Shown in pieces: positions 18,701 through 27,734 of a stretch of 64,000 bases of DNA (position 1 is the stretch's first letter; each line of letters begins with the position of its first letter). The notes beneath the pieces are model-generated. The model was not told where the DNA came from. It ran no database searches and was given only the letters and a program-made list of their open reading frames with translations. The position numbers were made by a program, and so were the translations under genes. This DNA comes from Spiribacter halobius (GTDB lineage: Bacteria > Pseudomonadota > Gammaproteobacteria > Nitrococcales > Nitrococcaceae), in assembly GCF_020883455.1 (NCBI RefSeq), contig NZ_CP086615.1, positions 372,001-436,000 on the forward strand. The letters run 5' to 3'.

Positions 18701-21700
18701 CCACCTCGCCGCGGTGGATGCCTTTCTCGCCCGCGCCGCCGCAGGCGACAGCCTGCGCGTGAGCCATGACGTCATCCGTTCCCTGCACACGCTGACGGGC
18801 AGCGCCCGGATGGCCGACGTCGAGCCCATCGCCCGCCTCGGGCGGCGGCTGGAGGACCTCGCCCGCATCCGCTTCGCCGACCGCCGGCCGCTCTCGGGGG
18901 ATGAGCTCGAGGTTATCGAACGCAGTGTCGCCCGGGTGCGCGAGATCGTGGCTGCCCTGGGTCGCGCAGGGTTCCCCGTCCCCGACGTGGACGGGCTGGT
19001 GGCCGAGGTGGACGCCCTCAAGGGCGGCGCGCCCGTGCCCTCGCTGGAGGCGGTGACCGACGACACCGAGGTGCCGCCTGACGCGGGCGAGCCGGCCTTC
19101 GAGGCGGAAGGGCCGGAGGAGCGCGCCGACGGCGCGGCGTCGGCGGACGAGGGGCGCGAGACCGACGCGGAGTTCTCGCGCGACGACTCTTCCGAATACC
19201 GCGCCGAGCTGGACGCACCCGGAGCGGACAGCGCCCATGCCGACGGCGACGAAGCGGCGGAGACCCTCGGCTTCGAGGCGCCGCCTGCGGAAGATCCCGC
19301 AGACGATGCCGCCGGCATGGCCCTGGCCGCTGCCGAGGATGATGCCGAGCTGCGTGCCATCTTCCTGGAGGAGGCCGAGGAGCTGCGCGGCCATATCGAG
19401 TCGCTGCTTGCCGACTGGGAGGCCGGCGACGGCGGTGACGCGCCGGCGGAGAGCCTGCAGCGCGCCCTGCATACCCTGAAGGGCGGCGCCCGTCTGGCGG
19501 AGCAGGCCGGCATCGCCCGGCTGTGCCATGCCATGGAGACGCTGGCCGCCGCAGTGGCCGAGGAGGGGCTCGCCGCGGACGGGACCTTCTTCCGCCTGGG
19601 GCAGCGCGCCACCGACCATCTCGGCGATCTGCTCCGCCAGGCCGCCGACGACGTCGTGCCGGAGGCCGACGAGGCGCTGGTGGCGGCGCTGGAAGACGCC
19701 GCCGACGCGCCGGCGGACACCGGCGACACGGGAGAGGCCCTGGCGGCGTCCGATACGGAGCCCGAGTCCGCCTCCCCCGTCACCGGCACGACGGACGCGG
19801 AGGCGGAGCCGCCGCCGGACGAGGAGCTGGTAGAGGTCTTTCTGGAGGAGGCGGGCGAGATCCTGGCCGCCCTCGAGGCCCATCTCAACGAGTGGCGCGA
19901 GGGCGCCGACGAGGAGTCGACGCTGGTGGCGCTGCAGCGGGCGCTGCACACCCTCAAGGGCGGCGCGCGCATGGCGGGGTTCCAGCCAGTGGCGAACCTG
20001 GCCCATGCCCTGGAGACGCTGCTGCGGGAGGTGCAGGAGGGCGGGGTCGCCGCCGATCCGGCCCTGTTCGAGCTGCTCGAGGCCGCCAACGACGCCCTGG
20101 TGGCGCAGCGCGAGGCGGCGGAGGCCGGCCGGCCGGTGGCCGCCGAATCCGCGCTGGTGGCGCGCATCGAGGCCATGACCGCCGGCGCTGCGCCGGCAGC
20201 CGGCCCAGCCCCCGCACCGGACCCCGAGGCGCCGGAGGCCGACACCGCCGGGCAGGCCGAGGTGGCCGCGGCGCCGGCGGCCGAGCCGCCCGCCGCCGAC
20301 GAATCCCAGCGCCGGCAGGGGGACGTCGTGCGGGTGCGCTCCGAGCTGCTGGACGATCTGGTCAACTTTGCCGGCGAGGTGAGCATCTACCGGGCGCGGC
20401 TGGAGCAGCAGGCCGGGGCTATCGGCTTCAACCTGGGTGAGCTCGGGCAGACCGTGCGCCGGCTGCGCGACCAGCTACGCACGCTGGAGATCGAGACCGA
20501 GGCCCAGATCCTGCATCGTGCCGAGCGGGAGTACGAGCTCCAGGACCGCTACGGCGAGGATTTCGACCCGCTGGAGATGGACCGCTTCTCCCAGATCCAG
20601 GAGCTCTCGCGGGCGTTATCGGAGTCGGTGAACGACCTCTCGAGCATCGAGGGCACCCTCGACAACCTCAACCGCGAGAGCGAGACCCTGCTGCTGCAGC
20701 AGTCGCGGGTGAATGCCGAGCTGCAGGACGGGCTCATGCGCACGCGCATGGTGCCCTTCGCCAACCTCGCCCCGCGCCTGCGCCGCATCGTGCGCCAGGC
20801 GAGCCAGGAGCTGGGGCGCGAGGCCCGGCTGCGGGTGCTGGGCGCCGAGGGCGAGATGGACCGCACCGTGCTGGAGCGCATCGTGCCGCCGCTGGAGCAC
20901 ATGCTGCGCAACGCCGTCGCCCACGGTATCGAGGCGCCGGAGGTGCGGCGTGCGGCGGGCAAGCCCGAGGGCGGCACCATCAGCGTGTCGCTGGCGCGGG
21001 AGGGCGCGGACGTGGTGATCCGCGTCGCCGATGACGGCGGCGGCATGGACCTCGCCGCGATCCGCCGCAAGGCCGTGCGCCAGGGGCTGATGAACGAGGA
21101 CAGCACCCTCACCGACCGCGAGGTCATGCAGTTCGTGCTGGAGTCGGGCTTCAGCACCGCCGAGGAGGTGACCCAGATCGCCGGCCGCGGCGTCGGCATG
21201 GACGTGGTCAACGCCGAGATCAAGCAGCTCGGCGGCAACCTGGAGATCGACTCGACCCCCGGCGAGGGCACCCGCTTCACGGTGCGCCTGCCCTTCACCC
21301 TGGCGCTGAATCAGGCCCTCCTCTGCGAGGCCGGCGACGAGGTCTACGCGGTACCGCTCTCCAGCGTCGAAGGCGTGGTGCGCATGACCGGCGACGAGGT
21401 GAACCGGCGCCTGGACGATCCCGACGGCGGCCGCTACGAGTACGCCGGGACGAGCTACGCGCTGCGCAGCCTGAGCGGCGTGCTCGGGGCGGAAGAGGCC
21501 CCGCGCCCGGCGCCGGGTAGTCGCGTGCCGCTGCTGCTGGTGCAGGCGGGCGAGTCGCGGATGGCGCTGCAGGTGGACGGCCTCCTCGGCAGCCGCGACA
21601 TCGTCGTCAAGTCCCCCGGGCCGCAGATCGCCAGCGTGCCTGGCGTGCTGGGGGCGACCATCCTCGCCGACGGCCGCGTGGTGCTCATCCTGGACGTCAG

Positions 21701-22166
21701 CGCCCTGGTGCGCTTCGGCATGCTCGGCGACGCGCCGGCCAGGCCGCGGATCCCCGCCGCCCGCGCCGGCGGTCGCGGCGACCGGCGATCGCTGGTGATG
21801 GTGGTGGATGACTCCATCACCATGCGCAAGGTGGCGAGCCGGCTGCTCGAGCGCAACGACATCGATGTCATTACCGCGAAGGACGGTGTCGATGCCGTGG
21901 CGGCGCTGCAGGACCGCGTCCCCGACGCCATGCTGCTGGACATCGAGATGCCGCGTATGGACGGCTACGAGGTGGCCGTGCACATGCGCAACGACCCGCG
22001 CCTGCGCGACGTGCCCATCGTCATGATCACCTCCCGCACCGGCGAGAAGCACCGGCAGCGGGCGCTGGATATCGGCGTCGACCGCTACATCGGCAAGCCC
22101 TACCAGGAGGGCGACCTGCTCGCCACCGTCCGGGAGCTGCTCGAGCATGGGCGCGCGAGCGCCTGA
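15780..22166 (+). CDS. chpA: hybrid chemosensory histidine kinase ChpA with multiple Hpt domains
   Basis: A 2128-residue cytoplasmic kinase that drives the Pil-Chp pathway. Four canonical Hpt sites are visible: His685 (FHTLKGSGR), His1003 (LHTLTGSAR), His1231 and His1390 (both LHTLKGGAR). The N-terminus has a degenerate Hpt-like helix pair with His51 in LHQVRGILQM. Long Ala/Glu/Asp linkers separate the modules (about 560-620, 770-960, 1100-1180). The kinase core follows: N box LEHMLRNAVAHG near 1710, G boxes ADDGGGMD and AGRGVGMDVV, a CheW domain, and a C-terminal receiver with VVDDSITMRK and LLDIEMPRMDGY. P. aeruginosa ChpA is longer (about 2470 residues, more Hpt-type sites). Confidence 0.96.
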   Translation: MSMSSEIDHSTLRWVKKELDETLREAAAALERFSEDPADATQAQFCIAQLHQVRGILQMLELHGAAMLTEEMEQLGAALLEGDAARGESGAEVLMGAILRLRDYLERLEGGQQDAALLILPLVNELRAARGEAIIAESALFSPDLGRAPEMPRHDRDGADHLPEVAGAARTLFQRGLLGFLRGQGVRQGLERMREAADQLDAAAPDDRTGAVWWVVGTVAEALAAGALNADAAVRNLIGQVDRQIKAVARHGAEAERPEALMRGLLYYLAGAAPATPRIEAVQTHYDLPALIADQQRLEQAREGLFGPGVDAFRSVAEAIREDLAGVKDTLDLYVRGSAREPERLGAAADAMRRIADTLGVLGLAAPRRVVLEQAELVRGLEGSDDDALTVMKAAESLLYVESALQGLGGRAREGADGGPAAAPETPEAALFRSEYREVVALTLDEAITEVGRVKEAIVRFLESHDGVQLEGLDERFASIRGALGIMELPRAAALVGAAAHYVTERLASDETPPPAEALDDLADAVTSIEYYLEALRDGRSGAAQVLDVAENGLRRLGEALPAAAVSAGATAEPAPTAAESAADDAAVAESEASAGPAETVTDEAAPPAPDRPATQPDAAIDFSRKRGRVDLDVPVRADELDAEIVEIFVEEAGEVLETLAESFPRWRANPDDEPALLTTRRMFHTLKGSGRLAGALLLGELAWAVENLLNRILDRSREADESVFDVVKRSIDAVPGLLQEFQGGAAPATDVRGLMREAARLADPASAVEAEGGDEEADTAAAAAAADEPDADTSAGDEGPASEAMEPGSDAAGAADADATETGSEDAASEAAGFDAGEGTAAPATADAGEDEVGAPVPGADEPLPAGDPAGHGEATEQTAAPERADAADAESAAGADGPTVVDEDTGDDAAGHETADHVEAAGEHETADGAEAVAEPEGNREPEAAGDAESETAALPAMDPILYDIFSKEAEDHLAAVDAFLARAAAGDSLRVSHDVIRSLHTLTGSARMADVEPIARLGRRLEDLARIRFADRRPLSGDELEVIERSVARVREIVAALGRAGFPVPDVDGLVAEVDALKGGAPVPSLEAVTDDTEVPPDAGEPAFEAEGPEERADGAASADEGRETDAEFSRDDSSEYRAELDAPGADSAHADGDEAAETLGFEAPPAEDPADDAAGMALAAAEDDAELRAIFLEEAEELRGHIESLLADWEAGDGGDAPAESLQRALHTLKGGARLAEQAGIARLCHAMETLAAAVAEEGLAADGTFFRLGQRATDHLGDLLRQAADDVVPEADEALVAALEDAADAPADTGDTGEALAASDTEPESASPVTGTTDAEAEPPPDEELVEVFLEEAGEILAALEAHLNEWREGADEESTLVALQRALHTLKGGARMAGFQPVANLAHALETLLREVQEGGVAADPALFELLEAANDALVAQREAAEAGRPVAAESALVARIEAMTAGAAPAAGPAPAPDPEAPEADTAGQAEVAAAPAAEPPAADESQRRQGDVVRVRSELLDDLVNFAGEVSIYRARLEQQAGAIGFNLGELGQTVRRLRDQLRTLEIETEAQILHRAEREYELQDRYGEDFDPLEMDRFSQIQELSRALSESVNDLSSIEGTLDNLNRESETLLLQQSRVNAELQDGLMRTRMVPFANLAPRLRRIVRQASQELGREARLRVLGAEGEMDRTVLERIVPPLEHMLRNAVAHGIEAPEVRRAAGKPEGGTISVSLAREGADVVIRVADDGGGMDLAAIRRKAVRQGLMNEDSTLTDREVMQFVLESGFSTAEEVTQIAGRGVGMDVVNAEIKQLGGNLEIDSTPGEGTRFTVRLPFTLALNQALLCEAGDEVYAVPLSSVEGVVRMTGDEVNRRLDDPDGGRYEYAGTSYALRSLSGVLGAEEAPRPAPGSRVPLLLVQAGESRMALQVDGLLGSRDIVVKSPGPQIASVPGVLGATILADGRVVLILDVSALVRFGMLGDAPARPRIPAARAGGRGDRRSLVMVVDDSITMRKVASRLLERNDIDVITAKDGVDAVAALQDRVPDAMLLDIEMPRMDGYEVAVHMRNDPRLRDVPIVMITSRTGEKHRQRALDIGVDRYIGKPYQEGDLLATVRELLEHGRASA

Positions 22167-23097
22167 GCCCCCCCTCCGTCTGGCCCTGCTCGGCAGCCGG
22201 CCGGCGGACCGCGCACGATTGCGTGCCCAGGTAGCCGCGGCGGGGCCGGTGGAATTCGTCTGCGACTGCCGCATCTCGGCGCTGCCGCCGAGCCTGCCCC
22301 GGGGCTGCGATGCCCTGCTGGTGGATCTGACCGGTGCTGACGATGCCGAGCTCGATGCCCTGGATCGCGTGGTCGGCCAGCGGCCCGAGCCCATGCTGTT
22401 CGTGGACAGCCAGGCGGGTGATGCCGGCTGGCGGGTCCATGCCAAGCTGCAGGATCTGCTGGCGGTGTCGTGGCGCCAGGAGGGAGCGGCCCCTGAGCCC
22501 GATGCGCAGGTCAGCGTCTGGGTGATCGGGGCCTCCTTCGGCGGCCCCCAGATGCTGAAGCGCCTGCTGGGCGCGCTGCCGCAGGCGCCGGCGGCCGCGG
22601 TGGTGATCGCGCAGCACATCGGCGCGGGTTTCGCCGACGCGCTGGCGGCGGAGCTGCAGCGCGTCTGCCCGCTGCCGGTCTGCTGCGCCGCCCCCGGCCT
22701 GCACCTCGAGCCGGGGCAGGCTTATGTCATGCCGGTGGAGCACCGGCTGATCCTCGACCTGCAGGGCCGGTTCGCCGTCGGCGAGCCGTATCCCGCAGAG
22801 CGAGTGGAGCGGCCCTGTATCGACGAGGTCATGACCCTGTTCGCCGGGCATTACGCCGCGCGCTGCGGCGGCATCGTGCTCTCCGGCATGGGCGACGACG
22901 GCGCCCGGGGTGCCGATGCGATCCACCGGGCCGGCGGGCCGGTGTGGGTCCAGGCGCCGGAGAGCTGTGCCGTTGACAGCATGCCCCTTGCCGTCCGCCA
23001 GCGCGTGCCGGCGGCCGGCGAGGCGGCGCCCGAGGCCCTGGCAGCGCTGCTCGGCAGCGCCGGCGGGGCGCACGAGAATCATTGCTGCCGCGCCTGA
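22147..23097 (+). CDS. chpB: CheB-type methylesterase ChpB
   Basis: A 316-residue protein predicted to demethylate PilJ. The C-terminal methylesterase domain has the catalytic triad: Ser in VIGASFGGPQ, His in VVIAQHIGAGF and Asp in SGMGDDGARGA. The N-terminal ~120 residues look like a receiver-type fold (LALLGSRPADRARLRAQV) but lack the acidic pocket and a clear phospho-acceptor, so regulation by phosphorylation is unlikely. It overlaps chpA by 20 bases. Confidence 0.92.
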   Translation: MGARAPEPPLRLALLGSRPADRARLRAQVAAAGPVEFVCDCRISALPPSLPRGCDALLVDLTGADDAELDALDRVVGQRPEPMLFVDSQAGDAGWRVHAKLQDLLAVSWRQEGAAPEPDAQVSVWVIGASFGGPQMLKRLLGALPQAPAAAVVIAQHIGAGFADALAAELQRVCPLPVCCAAPGLHLEPGQAYVMPVEHRLILDLQGRFAVGEPYPAERVERPCIDEVMTLFAGHYAARCGGIVLSGMGDDGARGADAIHRAGGPVWVQAPESCAVDSMPLAVRQRVPAAGEAAPEALAALLGSAGGAHENHCCRA

Positions 23098-23127
23098 GCG
23101 ATGGGCGCGGCGAGGAGTAGCAAGCCC

Positions 23128-23607
23128 ATGAGCGACGACGCCAGTCCCGTCCGCAGCCTGCTGATCCCCGTGTCCGGGGAGGACATCCTCCTGCCGGGCG
23201 CGGTGGTGGCCGAGGTCACGGGCTACGTCGAGCCCGAGGGTGACGGCAGCCCGGACGAGGGCGTGATCGGCACCGCTACCTGGCGCGGTCAGCGCCTGCC
23301 GGTAGCCGCGCTGACCGGCCTCGGCGAGGAGGGGCAGCGCGAGCCAGGCGCCCGCGCGCGGCTGGTGGTGCTGAAGGGGGTGAGCAACCATCCGGAGCTG
23401 CCCTACTTCGGCATCGTCGCCGACGATATCCCCCGCCCCCTGAGCGTCCAGGCCCAGACCATCGAGAGCCTGAGCCACGACGACCTCCCCGAGGGCATGC
23501 TCGCCTGCGTCCTCGCCAACGGCGAGCCGGCGTACATCCCGGACGTGGAGGCCCTGGAGGCGAAGGTTCATCGCGCGCTAGCGCGCGAGTCCAAAGTTCA
23601 AGGTTGA
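23128..23607 (+). CDS. chpC: CheW-like protein ChpC, reading into a repeat array
   Basis: A 159-residue CheW-domain protein, last in the operon: VRSLLIPVSGEDILLPGAVVAEV, then IGTATWRGQRLPVAALTGL and FGIVADDIPRP. It is thought to link further receptors to ChpA. GAGGAG lies 11 bases before the ATG at 23128; an in-frame ATG at 23101 would add nine residues. The final codons are unusual: the frame passes through an 18-bp perfect palindrome (23571-23588) into the TTCAAAG array, which supplies the last residues (SKVQG) and the TGA stop. Confidence 0.88.
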   Translation: MSDDASPVRSLLIPVSGEDILLPGAVVAEVTGYVEPEGDGSPDEGVIGTATWRGQRLPVAALTGLGEEGQREPGARARLVVLKGVSNHPELPYFGIVADDIPRPLSVQAQTIESLSHDDLPEGMLACVLANGEPAYIPDVEALEAKVHRALARESKVQG

Positions 23608-23673
23608 AAGTTCAAAGACATACGGGCGTTTGCGGCGTGCGCCTTGGAACTTTGAACCTTGAACTTTGAACTT
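23571..23673. repeat. palindrome plus fold-back heptad array between chpC and rsmE
   Basis: Bases 23571-23588 form a perfect 18-bp palindrome. A TTCAAAG/TTCAAGG array starts at 23589 and its complementary arm (TTTGAACCTTGAACTTTGAA) ends at 23673, with about 30 unrelated bases between them. The two arms could pair over some 25 bases. It lies between two convergent genes and probably ends transcription from both sides. Confidence 0.8.
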
Positions 23674-23682
23674 CCCCCCGCG

Positions 23683-24411
23683 TCACCCTAGATCCCCGAA
23701 CCGCAGCTGCAGGGTGGCCAGGGCCGCTACGGCGGCGGTTTCGGTGCGGAGGACCCTTGGGCCGAGGCGCAGGCGGGTGAAGCCGGCGCGGGCCGCCTCG
23801 GCGATCTCCTCCGGCGCGAGGCCGCCCTCCGGGCCCACCAGAAGGGTGTAGGCAGGGCGGGCCGGGAGAGCCGCGACGCCGGTTTCCGACCCGGGGTCGA
23901 GCACCAGGCCGCAGGCGCCTGCGCCCTCGGCCAGCGCCGCGGCCAGGGGGGCGGGGGTTGCGATGGCAGGGACGCGGTTCCGCCCGCACTGCTCGCACGC
24001 GCTCGCCGCCACCGCCTGCCAGTGCCGCTGCCGGCGCCCCGCGCGCCGGTCGTCCAGGCGCACCACGCTGCGCGCCGTCAGCACCGGCACGATGCGGCTC
24101 ACCCCCAGCTCGACGGCCTTCTGCACCGCGAAGTCCATGCGCTCGCCCTTGCTCACCCCCTGCAGCAGGGTGAGCTGCAGCGGCGACTCGGCCTCCCGCG
24201 GATCATGGGCCTCGACGCGCACCTGCGCCTCGCGCCGGCCAAGGGCGAGCAGCACGGCACGGTACTCGCCGCCCCGGCCGTCGAAGAGCGCGAGCTCCGC
24301 CCCGGGCTTCAGCCGCCGCGCCTGCACATGGGCCAGCGCCGCCGCCGGCAGCGCCAGCTCGCCGCCCGGCGCGGGGATGTCTTCAACGTGAAGGCGGGTA
24401 ACGTTGGGCAT
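23683..24411 (-). CDS. rsmE: 16S rRNA (uracil1498-N3)-methyltransferase
   Basis: A 242-residue SPOUT-class enzyme that methylates U1498 of 16S rRNA. The N-terminal PUA-like part (LPAAALAHVQARRLKPGAEL) precedes the knotted methyltransferase domain with LLQGVSKGERMDFAVQKAVELGV, LLVGPEGGLAPEEIAEA and LGPRVLRTETAAVAAL, the last two forming the SAM site. The ATG at 24411 is preferred since RsmE proteins start close to the PUA segment; an ATG at 24435 would add eight residues. It is convergent with chpC. Confidence 0.95.
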   Translation of the reverse strand: MPNVTRLHVEDIPAPGGELALPAAALAHVQARRLKPGAELALFDGRGGEYRAVLLALGRREAQVRVEAHDPREAESPLQLTLLQGVSKGERMDFAVQKAVELGVSRIVPVLTARSVVRLDDRRAGRRQRHWQAVAASACEQCGRNRVPAIATPAPLAAALAEGAGACGLVLDPGSETGVAALPARPAYTLLVGPEGGLAPEEIAEAARAGFTRLRLGPRVLRTETAAVAALATLQLRFGDLG

Positions 24412-24536
24412 GGTGCGCCCTGTGGTAGCGGTCACCAGTTGCGGCAGCGCACAGTAGCATGGGCGTGGCGCTCGGCGGATGCCACCGACGCGGCTCGGCG
24501 ATGGCTAGGGGCTTCAACACAAAGACACCACAGAAA

Positions 24537-24593
24537 AAGGCCGGCCCCTTGCGGGGACCGGCCTTCAGGGTCAGCCCTGACTGAGCGCGGGGC

Positions 24594-24598
<5 letters not shown>
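24537..24598 (-). terminator. triple hairpin at the ahcY 3' end
   Basis: Reading from ahcY: ACTGAGC/GCTCAGT (24592-24598 with 24580-24586) is a 7-bp inverted repeat whose gene-side arm includes the TGA stop; next is TCAGGG/CCCTGA (about 24565-24580); then a strong GC stem with one bulge (24537-24565) followed on the minus strand by TTTTCTG. The last is a good intrinsic terminator. Confidence 0.8.
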
Positions 24599-26006
<1,408 letters not shown>

Positions 26007-26021
26007 GGCTTCACTCCATGG

Positions 26022-26103
26022 TGCAACCGAGCGCCGTTTTCACGATTGCCGCCGGTCGCCGAGCCTCGCCCCGGGTGCTCCGGAGCTGCAGCGCTCCTCG
26101 ACG
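26022..26103 (-). promoter_or_regulatory. S-adenosylhomocysteine (SAH) riboswitch
   Basis: On the minus strand the leader contains GAGGAGCGCTGCAG, then GAGGCTCGG, then AACGGCGCTCGG about 15 bases before the ribosome site. These are the conserved blocks of the SAH riboswitch: GCGC of the first block pairs with GCGC of the last (pseudoknot or closing helix) and the CGAG/CTCG pair forms the other stem. Placement directly before ahcY is the classical context. The element turns expression on with SAH. Boundaries are approximate. Confidence 0.88.
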
Positions 26104-26189
26104 CCAGCGGTCGCCCATGATGGGCGGTGATCGGTTCGTTTCGGTCGTCCACCCCGTGTGCGGATATCAACCTTGCGATTCGGAAGGTC

Positions 26190-26289
26190 AACACAACGAC
26201 ACAACGGGCACAACGATCCACAACGGTTGAGAATTGTTAATGCAATCCCTTGCGTGGTGATTCCGTTGTGCCCGTCGTGTCGTTGTGTT
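26190..26289. repeat. long fold-back of CACAACG-type units between ahcY and metK
   Basis: The arm 26190-26215 and the arm 26264-26289 are complementary over 26 bases with one wobble position; the loop is 48 bases. Each arm is built of 8-9-nt units of the form CACAACGA/CACAACGGG. It lies upstream of the ahcY leader and downstream of the metK stop. A short GC stem with TTTTTAAA (about 26289-26312, minus strand) just after metK may end that transcript first. Confidence 0.75.
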
Positions 26290-26318
26290 TAAAAACCCCG
26301 CTCGAATAACGGGAAGGC

Positions 26319-27479
26319 CTACAGCCCCGCCGCCTGGCGCAGGGTGTCGGCCTTGTCGGTGCGCTCCCAGGTGAAGCTCTCCTCCTCGCGGCCGAAGTGG
26401 CCGTACACCGAGGTCGGGCGGTAGATCGGGCGCACCAGGTCGAGCATGCGCAGGATGCCGAAGGGGCGCAGGTCAAAGAGCTCGCGCACCAGCTCCACCA
26501 GGCGCTGCTCGCTGATCTGCCCGGTGCCGAAGGTCTCGACACTGATCGAGGTCGGCTCGGCGACGCCGATGGCGTAGGAGAGCTGGATCTCGCACTTGTC
26601 CGCCAGCCCCGCGGCGACGATGTTCTTCGCCACGTAGCGCGCGGCATACGCCGCCGAGCGGTCCACCTTCGAGGGGTCCTTGCCCGAGAACGCCCCGCCG
26701 CCGTGGCGCGCCATGCCGCCGTAGGTGTCGACGATGATCTTGCGCCCGGTCAGCCCGCAGTCGCCCACCGGGCCACCGATGACGAACTTCCCCGTGGGGT
26801 TGATGAAATACCGCGTCGACTCCCCCAGCCACTGCGCCGGCAGCACCGGGCGGATGATCTCCTCCATCACCGCCTCCTTGAGGTCGGCCTGGGAGATCGA
26901 GGCGTCGTGCTGGGTGGAGAGCACCACCGTGTCCACCGCCACCGGGCGGCCGTCCTCGTAGACGAAGGTCACCTGGCTCTTGGCGTCGGGGCGCAGCCAC
27001 GGCAGCACCCCGCGCCGGCGCACCTCGCTCTGGCGCTGCACCAGGCGGTGGGCGTAGGTGATCGGCGCGGGCATGAGCACGTCGGTCTCGTTGCAGGCGT
27101 AGCCGAACATCATCCCCTGATCGCCCGCGCCCTGGCTCTCGTCACGCTCGCGGTCCACGCCCTGGGCGATGTCCGGGCTCTGCTTGCCGATGGCGTTGAG
27201 CACCGCGCAGGTGGCCCCGTCGAAGCCCACGTCCGCGCTGTCGTAGCCGATCTCCGAGACCGTGCGCCGGGTGAGCTCCTCGAGATCGATCCAGGCGCTG
27301 GTGGTGATCTCCCCGGCGATGATCACCATGCCGGTCTTCACCAGCGTCTCGCAGGCCACCCGCGCGTTCGGGTCCTCGGCAATGATCGCATCCAGCACGG
27401 CGTCCGAGATCTGATCGGCCACCTTGTCCGGATGACCCTCGGATACCGACTCCGAGGTGAACAGATGCTGTTTCGACAT
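26319..27479 (-). CDS. metK: S-adenosylmethionine synthase
   Basis: A 386-residue enzyme that makes SAM from methionine and ATP. Visible are [16 protein letters not shown] (residue 15 on), the signature [12 protein letters not shown] near 118, and the P-loop-like [23 protein letters not shown] near 260. Length and both signatures are normal. It is divergent from tkt and lies upstream of ahcY on the same strand, but the array and riboswitch leader suggest ahcY has its own promoter. I looked for a SAM riboswitch before metK and saw none. Confidence 0.97.
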   Translation of the reverse strand: MSKQHLFTSESVSEGHPDKVADQISDAVLDAIIAEDPNARVACETLVKTGMVIIAGEITTSAWIDLEELTRRTVSEIGYDSADVGFDGATCAVLNAIGKQSPDIAQGVDRERDESQGAGDQGMMFGYACNETDVLMPAPITYAHRLVQRQSEVRRRGVLPWLRPDAKSQVTFVYEDGRPVAVDTVVLSTQHDASISQADLKEAVMEEIIRPVLPAQWLGESTRYFINPTGKFVIGGPVGDCGLTGRKIIVDTYGGMARHGGGAFSGKDPSKVDRSAAYAARYVAKNIVAAGLADKCEIQLSYAIGVAEPTSISVETFGTGQISEQRLVELVRELFDLRPFGILRMLDLVRPIYRPTSVYGHFGREEESFTWERTDKADTLRQAAGL

Positions 27480-27734
27480 CGGCGTATCCAGGCTCCCTGT
27501 TGCCCGAGGCGACTCGGGGGCGGCGCGCGCGCCCCCCTTGAATGGCCGCCGATTGTAACGTCAAGGGGCGCGCATGTCCCGTTGCGGGCTGGGTGTCCGC
27601 CTGGCGGCCCACCTTGCCTGGGCTCCCGAAGTTCTGGAGAATTGCGCGCTTACGAATTCCCGAGGCATCGCGTCAAGCCCGCGTGCGGGTCGCGCTGGCG
27701 CGCCCTCGAATACCACGCCGGAGACCCCCAGCCC
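27480..27734. other. divergent metK / tkt control region
   Basis: No gene is seen in these 255 bases. On the minus strand CCTTGACGTTACAATCGG (around 27555-27570) contains a TACAAT that could be a -10 for metK, and CCTTGA/TCAAGG form a 6-bp inverted repeat around it. For tkt, TTGCCT and AGAATT near 27613-27645 are a weak pair. None is firm. Confidence 0.3.

Noticed and set aside
26397-27734. Long open frame upstream of and in phase with tkt
   Set aside because: It is antisense to the whole of metK and has no homology; it is a GC-rich shadow. Transketolase homology starts at 27735.
27480-27734. SAM riboswitch before metK
   Set aside because: I looked for SAM-I/II-type conserved blocks on the minus strand and saw none; only a weak promoter-like stretch is present.
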